A DNA stretch of 64,000 bases from Pegoplata infirma (taxonomy: Eukaryota; Arthropoda; Insecta; Diptera; Anthomyiidae), in assembly GCA_963921195.1 (NCBI GenBank), contig OY992537.1:148793841-148857840 (forward strand). Direction: 5' to 3'. Positions 14,616 through 23,200 of the stretch are shown one piece after another; position 1 is the first letter of the stretch, and the number at the start of each line of letters is the position of its first letter. The notes under the pieces were generated by a model. It had not been told where the DNA came from, did no database searches, and was given only the letters and a program-made list of their open reading frames with translations. Position numbers and translations under genes: made by a program.

Positions 14616-14660
14616 CCCAGGCAGAAAAATACGAACGGGAGAGCGCTGGCAAAGTACCTT
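14616..14660 (+). repeat. Left terminal inverted repeat and subterminal motif
   Basis: It starts CCCAGGCAGAAA and continues to a GGCAAAGTAC motif. The complement of the right end runs CCCAGCCAGAAA and reaches GGCAAAGCAC at a similar depth. The two ends therefore share an imperfect repeat of roughly 45-50 bp, a likely transposase recognition region. Confidence 0.75.
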
Positions 14661-14676
14661 TTACGGTCGCTTATGT

Positions 14677-14711
14677 GCTGGGAAAGCATCACAGTTAAGT
14701 GCTTTCCCAGC
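14677..14711. repeat. Subterminal hairpin, perfect 12-bp arms
   Basis: Arms GCTGGGAAAGCA (14677-14688) and TGCTTTCCCAGC (14700-14711) surround an 11-base loop. The same hairpin is present in the 7633-7883 fragment. Its GGGAAAGCA core resembles the GGCAAAGCA word near the right end. Confidence 0.8.
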
Positions 14712-14719
14712 GTCCAAAA

Positions 14720-14958
14720 TGATAACCACGGTAAACGGTATGCCGTTGCTATTTTAAAGCGCTTTAAAAGCGCTTTAAAAACAAAAAATATAGTACTATA
14801 AAAGCACTTTTTGAACAAAAATTAGGGTACTTTGTGAGGCACACTTTTTAGTGCTTTTAGAGCACTCTATTGATAACCATGATAAACGGTATTCCGTTAA
14901 TATATTAAAGCCCTTACAAAGAACTCTTTACACAAATAATAAGAGTACTTTGTTAGAT
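14720..14958 (+). repeat. Degenerate subterminal direct repeat in the transposon left end
   Basis: A segment beginning 'tgataaccacggtaaacgg' (14720) recurs in diverged form from 14871 ('tgataaccatgataaacgg'). Each copy continues through 'ccgtt', 'ttaaagc' and a 'gtactttgt' word. The 251-bp relic at 7633 ends between the two copies. Between 14959 and 15297 I see only AT-rich sequence without a credible gene; the small open frame there is low-complexity. Confidence 0.6.
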
Positions 14959-15297
14959 CTTTAAATAAATATACATAAATGTGTAATAAAAATAAATTTA
15001 TGTTGAATTTTATATTAATGAAATATATATTTTTATACGTTTGTATCTACATAAAACAAAAAATCTATACTCTTATAATTGAAATAATATATTTTAAAAA
15101 TGGCATATACTTTTTAAATTTATATATTAAACAACAAACCCGATCGTTGTTAAAATTAAAAATATTAAAAAAAATAAAACATTATTAATTTAGAAGTTGA
15201 AATTTTCAAGGTTTTTATACCGAAACGACTTTAAGTATAAGTGTTAATTTAAAATTTTACTTTTTAAAATCCTGTTTTTAAAAGATAAAAATTGAAT

Positions 15298-16946
15298 TTA
15301 ACGGGAACCACGACCGCCTGAACGATCTTTAGCTGCAGCTAGCCATCGACTTAATTTAGTAATTATTACTCCTTCTGTCCCATTGGGAAATTTTTGAAGG
15401 AGAACACCTGTTAAATGTTAACAAACAAAATAATTTAATAATAACTTTTTGAGACTAATTGTTTGTTTTCGTAACACGAACGATAAGGACGGAACGAAAA
15501 TTTTACGTGTATTTTGTTTTTCTAACAATAACAAAACAGACGCAAAATTTTTGTTTGCCTGTGTCATTTGTGTTTTACAAACATCGTTTAAAAATATAGT
15601 TACCTTTTAGCTCTTTAAATGTTTGTGTGGCACTAAAATTCTCCTTAGAAACTCCCTTAGTTGGCTTGCCACAACAACTAAACTGAAGTTGGAGTTCCTT
15701 CGACATTAAAAGAGATAAAAAGCTTCCAATTGATTCACGAACCGGCTTAGTTCGTGTAGAAAAATTCAAAATTTTTCGCTGTAAAAAAAAGAAGTAAAAT
15801 ATAATATAAAAACATATAAACAGTAAAAACGTTACCAAATTCTCGGCGTGTTCCTTGTCATTTTTGATTTTTTCGTCAAATTCTGAAAATTTTATTAAAT
15901 CGGTGAAGGGGCTCTCTAAATTTAGCTGTTTTTGAATATCATTAAGAGATTGAGTAGACGAATTTTCTCCAGCAAAATGATAGGATATTTTTTCTTCTAA
16001 CTTGTTGATGGCATAGAGGATACTTCGTCGTATTCCACTGATTTCCTGATGTATACTACGCATTTGAATACTTATTTCCTCTTTAAACTTAACTAAATCT
16101 AAAAAAAATAACATTTAGTTAGAACATTTAGTTAGCTTTAATAAAATTAAAATACATTTGTTGATTAAGGTGCTAGACTAACATTTCATACAGGAAAATT
16201 CTTAAACTTTTTTTCTAAAAAATTCTCAAACTTTTACATCCAAGGCATTTTTCATATAGAATAATTCTGAGATTTTAGACACTGATACATTTTCCTATAG
16301 GAAAATTTTTAAATTCAGAGGCTTTTAAAGATATTTAAACATTTTTCCTATAGAATGATTCTTAGATTCTGAAGCATTTCTCCTTAGAGAAAAATTTTCA
16401 GACTCTGAGACATTTGTCCCACAGAAAAATTAAGGGATTTTCAGATGTTTTCTTTCAACAGAGGTTACTTACCATTACATTCCGATGAAACAAAAACTGA
16501 AGCGTCGTCAACCCCTTTTATAGGCGGCTCCTCTTCACAAGTTTCGTCCCCGTTTACGGATTGCTCCTCATCACAACTTTCAAGCGAATGCTCTAGCGTG
16601 TTGCTTGGATTTGAAACATTCAATTTTGTGTTTTTTGTTGAAGGCGAAGCGTGCAAGCTTGGTTTTGAAACCTCTAATTTCCTTTTTTTCGATGAGGAAA
16701 GTATGACATCTGAAGTGTGGCATCCCACTTTTTTCATTGGTTTTAAGGGAACTATTTGGCGCTTTTGTGCTGACTTCGAAGTGGATGGACTAGCAAAATC
16801 CATTGCAGCATCTAATGCTTCTCTTATCCCTTAAAAAAAATTTAAATTAGGTTATAGTTTAATATATTTAAAAATTCTAAAATTTTTTACAAACCTTTTG
16901 TTATTTCATCTCTAGCTTTTGATTCGATTTTTTGCTTCTTATTCAT
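15298..16946 (-). CDS. DUF4806-like protein, five exons, 318 residues
   Basis: The exons, read on the minus strand, are 16946-16895, 16829-16473, 16098-15836, 15778-15604 and 15407-15298. All four introns start GT and end AG, the second with a consensus GTAAGT donor, and the phases join without a stop from an ATG to TAA (957 nt). Residues 1-40 are basic (it begins MNKKQKIESKARDEI), and exon 2 gives a Ser/Glu-rich linker with basic clusters. Exons 3-5 carry a helical stretch and then a region with the look of the DUF4806 family (a Leu-rich segment, 'QFSCCGKPTKG', and a C-terminal 'WLAAAKDRSGGRG'). This family is common in arthropod genomes and is often linked to transposons; its biochemical role is unknown to me. 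The gene lies wholly inside the transposon and opposes the transposase gene. A DNA-binding or accessory role, as TnpA has in En/Spm, is inference. Confidence 0.75.
16170..16455. repeat. Degenerate ~35-bp tandem repeats in intron 2
   Basis: Diverged units of the form 'acatttttcctatagaa' followed by 'ttcttagattctga' recur. The starts near 16339, 16374 and 16410 are about 35 bp apart, with looser copies upstream from about 16173. They sit in the 374-bp intron of the DUF4806-like gene and run up to its splice donor. A chance open frame reads across them on the plus strand. Function is unknown. Confidence 0.6.
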
Positions 16947-17227
16947 TTTTTTTTTTATTAAACACTTTAATTTATAATATTAATTAATATATTTACGCGT
17001 GTTTTTTACTTTGTTTGCTATTAAAATGAAGTTTTCTGTCTTTCTACAGTTATAACTGTAACAAATATTTATTGAAAGCTCAACAGTGTTACCACATAGT
17101 ATAAATTATGAAATGCAACATTGCTGTCTAAGACTAATAAAGACTCGACACTTATGAAAGGTGTCAAGAAGCCAAAAATGTTCCAATAATTGTTGAGTTA
17201 GAAAAAGAAAACTAATAAAACGCGCTA

Positions 17228-17455
17228 GATCAATTGAAATTTTTAAAAAGATCAATTGTAACGCGAAAAAGATCAATTGTAACGCGAAAAATATCAATTG
17301 TAATTCGAATTACAATTAATCTTTTTTCGAATTACAATTGATCTATTTCAAATTACAATTGATATATGTCGAATTATAATTGACATTTTGGAATCACGAA
17401 TTGAATTTTCGAATTACAAATGAAATTTTCGAATTACAACTGGAATCTTTGAATA
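17228..17455. promoter_or_regulatory. Inverted array of 20-22 bp motifs between the two transposon genes
   Basis: Four units of the type GATCAATTGTAACGCG (starts near 17228, 17250, 17271 and 17292) face about seven units of the reversed type CGAATTACAATTGATC (from about 17306 on, spaced 20-22 bp). They meet at a dyad around 17300-17312. The spacing is close to two helical turns. The array lies in the 829-bp gap between the divergent start codons, where promoters of both genes must be. It is a plausible binding array for the transposase or the DUF4806-like protein (inference). The rest of the gap, 16947-17227 and 17456-17775, shows no gene. Confidence 0.65.
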
Positions 17456-17736
17456 ACAAGTTTTCCCCCCTTTTTTGTTATAAACTCTACTGTCGTGTCT
17501 GTATTAGTCTGTGCGGCTTTTATCAAAAAACCTAACCGCAATTATGGCCGCAGGCAGCATTCAAAAACATTTTTTATTTAATCTGTAATAATACAAAATA
17601 CAAGTTGAAAATTTTGGCTTTGTCGTTGCGGGTTTGATTGTAAATAATCACTGAAACATTTTTCTTCAAACCAGTCGGAGGACAACAAATTTAAAATTAT
17701 AAAATTTTGTAGTGAAATTTAACCTATTTTGCTTAA

Positions 17737-17748
17737 ATATATAATATA
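17737..17748 (+). promoter_or_regulatory. Possible TATA element of the transposase gene
   Basis: The AT-only word TATATAATATA lies about 28 bases before the chosen ATG at 17776. In such AT-rich sequence this is weak evidence, and a start this close would leave a very short leader. Confidence 0.25.
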
Positions 17749-17775
17749 ACTGAAATTCCGGTGTAATTAACAATC

Positions 17776-20066
17776 ATGTCTTATAATAGACTTAAAAAAC
17801 ACAGGGCTGTAGTCAAACAAAAAGAAAATGAAGAATGTAAGTCTTGCATGTACAACACAATTTTACAGTATATGTATTTAACAACATTTAAATTTTCGCA
17901 TACAATTTATGAAAATGAAATTTAAATGAAATGTTTTTTTGGTTGGGTCCTATCTGTTGTTAGCTTTGTTTTACATAAATTATTAATTCTTACAGTTATG
18001 GAGGATAATATTGATATCAGAGAAGACGTTGAAATGGAAAACAATGAATTAATCATTCCATGTTATAAATCTGAGGTTTGTGACGAATTTATCGAACTTC
18101 AGGATTTCGATTTAACTGACGAGGAAATCGGAAGTTTCTGTGATTCTAGCTGTTCTGAAGAATGCATTTCAGACGATGTTATACCTGAAGATCCAGATAA
18201 TGATTTTAGCTCTTTATTAAATGGACATTTGCAGCAAAAAATTAAAAATTGGGTACTAAGAAATGTTAGTACTCTTACCCAAAAATCCATTGATGAAATT
18301 TTAATGGTGATAAGATCGGAAGGATACACATCTCTTCCCAAATGTAGTAAAACTTTGTTGGGAACTTCCGGATTAACCAGCGATACGCAAATAATGAAAA
18401 GCTCTGACGACACGTTAGGCAAATTCAAATACTTTGGAATAAAGCCAAATCTTGAAAGTATCATATATCCTGATATGTATAATGAAAATGAAATAAATTT
18501 GATAATTCATGTGGATGGTATGGATATATATAACAAATCTAAAAAAGGTTTCTGGTCCATAATGGGAAAAGTATTTTCTTTAAACTATAGGACCAAACCA
18601 TTTCTTATAGGATTATATTTTGGGAATTCCAAGCCATATTCTGCTGGAGAATTTATGACAGAATTTATTATGGAGTCTAACGTCTTAACTAATGAAGGTT
18701 TATATTATTTTTTTTTTTTTTCAAATGAAATACAATTGCCTTAATTATTTTTTTTTAAGGTATCAAAGTAAATGGAAAAGATTATAGATTTAAAATACTA
18801 GCTTTCTGTTGTGACATGCCAGCCCGGGCATTCATAAAGTGCACAAAGAGCCATACTGGATTTTTTTCATGTGAGAGATGTCAAGTTAAAGGTGAAACTA
18901 TCAATAGCACAAGAGTTTTTACTGATATTAACTGCGAAGAACGTACTATGGACTCATTTAGACAAAAAAACAACCCTGAGCATCATCTAGCAAAAGAAAA
19001 AAGCCCATTACTGAAATTGGTCAACTTTGATGTGGTGAAATTCGTTATACTCGATGAAATGCATATGCTATATCTCGGTATTGGTAAATTTTTGCTTCAA
19101 AAGTTTATTTTAAGGAAATCTGTTTCATTTGTTTTAGAACAAAATGTAACTATTTTGCAAAATAACTTTTTTAATATATCTAAAGATATAACCGCAGAGT
19201 TTCAAAGGAAATCCTTCGATTTAATTAATATAGGCAATTGGAAAGCGACCCAATTTCGATTTTTTCTTTTGTATGGTGGAGGAATAATTTTGAAAAACGT
19301 ATTATCATATGATCAGTATAGACATTTTTTACTTCTCTATACAGCTTGCCGTATTTTATCATCAAGCAAATTAGCTACATTGAAACCCGACTATGCAAAG
19401 AAAATTCTAAGGATATTTGTTGAAATTATGCCACATTATTATGGTCCAAATTCACAAACAATGAACATACATAACCTGATTCATATCGCAGACGATGTAG
19501 TAAATATGGGAGCACCATTATCACAGTATTCTGCTTTTGATTTTGAAAATAGTCTAGGTTATATAAAATCCATCGTTAAGAGCCCAACTAATCCTATTGC
19601 TCAAATTCAAAGAAAACTTCATGTTTTTCATTCCGATAATTCACCTAATAATATTCCATTGATTTATCCTCTCAATGCAATTTCCAATTATTCCCTTGGA
19701 AAAGTACAAGAAAGCTCAGAGTCGAGAGTTGTTTTCTCGTTCGTAAACATTCATGGTTTTAAAATTACATCAAAGCACCCAGATAACGTGTGTTTACTGG
19801 AAAATGGGAATGTAATGGTAGTTAAAGAAATTTTTAATAAAAAACTATCTAAACATAAATCTTATGATATTTTTTTGAAAGGAAATATTTTTATTGAAAA
19901 TTATGATTTTTTCGACTATCCACTGCCATCACGAGAAATAGGATTACATAATGTTGGAGAATTGGAAGAGAATTATGTTGAAATTAATATAAATATAGTA
20001 GAATTTAAGTGTATTCTTACTAAATTTTATAACAAAACAATTGCTATAACTCTTCTTCATAAATAA
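17776..20066 (+). CDS. Transposase, CMC/EnSpm (CACTA)-like, three exons, 689 residues
   Basis: The exons are 17776-17836, 17996-18697 and 18760-20066. The first donor is GTAAGT, both acceptors follow T-rich tracts, and the phases join to an open frame of 2,070 nt. The N-terminus is basic (MSYNRLKKHRAVVKQK), then an acidic stretch to about residue 85. Core motifs follow: 'IHVDGMDIYNKS' (Asp194), 'FCCDMPARAFIKC' (Asp273) with a His/Cys cluster (CERC), 'DEMHMLYLGIGK' near 353, then 'HNLIHIADDV' and 'SAFDFENSL' (Glu517). This order resembles TNP2-type transposases with a DUF4218-like C-terminal part. A D-D-E set of 194/273/517 is my inference. A first start at 17998 is possible but would drop the basic exon. 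An AATAAA lies 45 bases after the stop. The protein presumably cuts and joins element ends in the nucleus. Confidence 0.75.
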
Positions 20067-20110
20067 CTCTTGTTAAGCATATGAAATGTATTTAAATTGT
20101 TATGAAAATT

Positions 20111-20156
20111 AATAAATTTTAATGACAAATTCAATTTTAAAACGTCTTGAAATAAA
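20111..20156 (+). terminator. Polyadenylation signals of the transposase gene
   Basis: AATAAA occurs at 20111-20116 and again at 20151-20156, shortly after the stop codon and before the right subterminal repeats. Confidence 0.5.
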
Positions 20157-20178
20157 AAAAAAAAACATTGGCATAGCG

Positions 20179-20247
20179 CCGGCAAAGCACTTTCTTGAAT
20201 TTTAATTTCATACTACTTTACTCACAAAAAAAAGAGTGCTTTGCCGG
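20179..20247. repeat. Right subterminal inverted repeat, perfect 13-bp arms
   Basis: CCGGCAAAGCACT (20179-20191) and AGTGCTTTGCCGG (20235-20247) are exact complements. The GGCAAAGyAC word also lies just inside the left end. The element terminus CTGGG is at 20281-20285. Confidence 0.8.
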
Positions 20248-23200
20248 TCCTTTTTTTTTTGTACGGTTGGCAATTTCTGGCTGGGAAACTTTGCATAAAT
20301 GCATATATCTCTGTAAGTACCAGCCCGATTGTCTCACATTTGGTTCCAGAGGAAAGATAAAGTCTCAATCTTTTATTTTTTTGTTATTTTGACAAAATTG
20401 GAGCAATAGTTGCAGAGATACAGCCGTTGAAAGTAAAAGGTCTCCAGACTACGAAAAATTACAAGTTTATCATTTTTGAAAAAATAAATTTTTTTAAAAA
20501 TTTAAAATCGAGCAATCTCTTTTATTCTATTTAAACTTTATTGAAAAAGATTTAAATTCGTGCAAAGGCATTTGAAATCGAAATAATGGTAACCTTGATA
20601 TAGCCATTTCAAGTTATTACAAGTAACCCGAAAATATTTTTGATATGAATGCATAAATATCTGTTAATACTAGTCCGATATTCTTAATTTTTTGCTGTCA
20701 TGATAAAGCTAATATACTTATGCATTCTAGTTTTTATAGAGTCAAAATCGGATCATTATTTACCGAGTTATAGCAATTTAAAAATGAGGGTCTCCAAAAA
20801 ACCTTAAATAATGGGTTTCTCATAAAAATTAAAAAAAAACTTTGCATAAATGCATATATCTCTGTAAGTACCAGCCCGATTGTCTCACATTTGGTTCCAG
20901 AGGAAAGATAAAGTCTTAATCTTTTATTTTTTTGTTATTTTGACAAAATCGGAGCAATAGTTGCAGAGATACAGCCGTTGAAAGTAAAAGGTCTCCAGAC
21001 TACGAAAAATTACAAGTTTATCATTTTTGAAAAAATAAATTTTTTTAAAAATTTAAAATCGAGCAATCTCTTTTATTCTATTTAAACTTTATTGAAAAAG
21101 ATTTAAATTCGTGCAAAGGCATTTGAAATCGATATAATGTTAACCTTGATATAGCCATTTCAAGTTATTACAAGTAACCCGAAAATATTTTTGATATGAA
21201 TGCATAAATATCTGTTAATACTAGTCCGATAGTCTTAATTTTTTTCTGTCATGATAAAGCTAATATACTTATGCATTCTAATTTTTATAGAGTCAAAATC
21301 GGATCATTATTTACCGAGTTATAGCAATTTAAAAATGAGGGTCTCCAAAAAACCTTAAATAATGGGTTTCTCATAAAAATGAAAAAAAAAACTTTGCATA
21401 AATGCATATATCTCTGTAAGTACCAGCCCGATTGTCTCACATTTGGTTCCAGAGGAAAGATAAAGTCTCAATCTTTTATTTTTTTGTTATTTTGACAAAA
21501 TCGGAGCAATAGTTGCAGAGATACAGCCGTTGAAAGTAAAAGGTCTCCAGACTACGAAAAATTACAAGTTTATCATTTTTGAAAAAAAAAAAATTTTTAA
21601 AAATTTAAAATCGAGCAATCTCTTTTATTCTATTTAAACTTTATTGAAAAAGATTTAAATTCGTGCAAAGGCATTAGAAAACGATAGAATGGTAACCTTG
21701 ATATAGCCATTTCAAGTTATTACAAGTAACCCGAAAATATTTTTGATATGAATGCATAAATATCTGTTAATACTAGTCTGATAGTCTTAAATTTTTTCTG
21801 TCATGATAAAGCTAATATACTTATGCATTCTAGTTTTTATAGAGTCAAAATCGCATCATTATTTACCGAGTTATAGCAATTTAAAAATGAGGGTCTCCAA
21901 AAAACCTTAAATAATGGGTTTCTCATAAAAATAAAAAAAAAAACTTTGCATAAATGCATACATCTCTGTAAGTACCAGCCCGATTGTCTCACATTTGGTT
22001 CCAGAGGAAAGATAAAGTCTCAATCTTTTATTTTTTTGTTATTTTGACAAAATCGGAGCAATAGTTGCAGAGATACAGCCGTTGAAAGTAAAAGGTCTCC
22101 AGACTACGAAAAATTACAAGTTTATCATTTTTGAAAAAATAAATTTTTTTAAAAATTTAAAATCGAGCAATCTCTTTTATTCTAATTAAACTTTATTGAA
22201 AAAGATTTAAATTCGTGCAAAGGCATTTGAAATTGATATAATGGTAACCTTGATATAGCCATTTCAAGTTATTACAAGTAACCCGAAAATATTTTTGATA
22301 TGAATGCATAAATATCTGTTAATACTAGTCCGATAGTCTTAATTTTTCTCTGTCATGATAAAGCTAATATACTTATGCATTCTAGTTTTTATAGAGTCAA
22401 AATCGGATCATTATTTACCGAGTTATAGCAATTTAAAAATGAGGGTCTCCAAGAAACCTTAAATAATGGGTTTCTCATAAAAATGAAAAAAAAAACTTTG
22501 AATAAATGCATATATCTCTGTAAGTACCAGCCCGATTGCCTCACATTTGGTTCCAGAGGAAAGATAAAGTCTCAATATTTTATTTTTTTGTTATTTTGAC
22601 AAAATCGGAGCAATAGTTGCAGAGATACAGCCGTTGAAAGTAAAAGGTCTCCAGACTACGAAAAATTACAAGTTTATCATTTTTGAAAAAATAAATTTTT
22701 TTAAAAATTTAAAATCGAGCAATCTTTTTTATTCTAATTAAACTTTATTGAAAATGATTTAAATTCGTGCAAAGGCATTTGAAAGCGATATAATGGTAAC
22801 CTTGATATAGCCATTTCAAGTTATTACAAGTAACCCGAAAATATTTTTGATATGAATGCATAAATATCTGTTAATACTAGTCTGATAGTCTTAATTTTTT
22901 TCTGTCATGATAAAGCTAATATACTTATGCATTCTAATTTTTATAGAGTCAAAATCGGATCATTATTTACCGAGTTATAGCAATTTAAAAATGAGGGTCT
23001 CCAAAAAACCTTAAATAATGGGTTTCTCATAAAAATGAAAAAAAAACTTTGCATAAATGCATATATCTCTGTAAGTACCAGCCCGATTGTCTCACATTTG
23101 GTTCCAGAGGAAAGATAAAGTCTCAATCTTTTATTTTTTTGTTATTTTGACAAAATCGGAGCAATAGTTGCAGAGATACAGCCGTTGAAAGTAAAAGGTC

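Larger units (their letters stand above)
14616..20285. mobile_element. Complete two-gene DNA transposon, CMC/EnSpm-like (5,670 bp)
   Basis: Bounded by imperfect terminal inverted repeats: CCCAGGCAGAAAAAT at the left and CCCAGCCAGAAATT as the complement of the right end. The similarity extends inward to a GGCAAAGyAC motif. A 2-bp AA target duplication flanks it (14614-14615 and 20286-20287); the empty site is 'gaaaaataaactttgc'. The element carries a minus-strand DUF4806-like gene (15298-16946) and a plus-strand transposase gene (17776-20066), divergently arranged around a repeat array. Both genes reconstruct to open frames with canonical splice sites, so the copy looks autonomous or recently so. 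The superfamily is inferred from the transposase; the CCCAG terminus is not the CAC start usual for plant CACTA elements, so the family label is tentative. Confidence 0.85.

Noticed and set aside
14597..14818. 73-codon minus-strand frame, also at 7614-7835
   Set aside because: It runs across the transposon end and the satellite junction; identity between the two copies reflects the array duplication, not coding constraint.
15428..15600. Possible small RNA in intron 4 of the DUF4806-like gene
   Set aside because: I see no tRNA-like cloverleaf, paired boxes or strong hairpin there, only AT-rich sequence.
16445..16834. 129-codon plus-strand frame
   Set aside because: It is antisense to exon 2 of the DUF4806-like gene, whose splice sites and phases support the minus strand.
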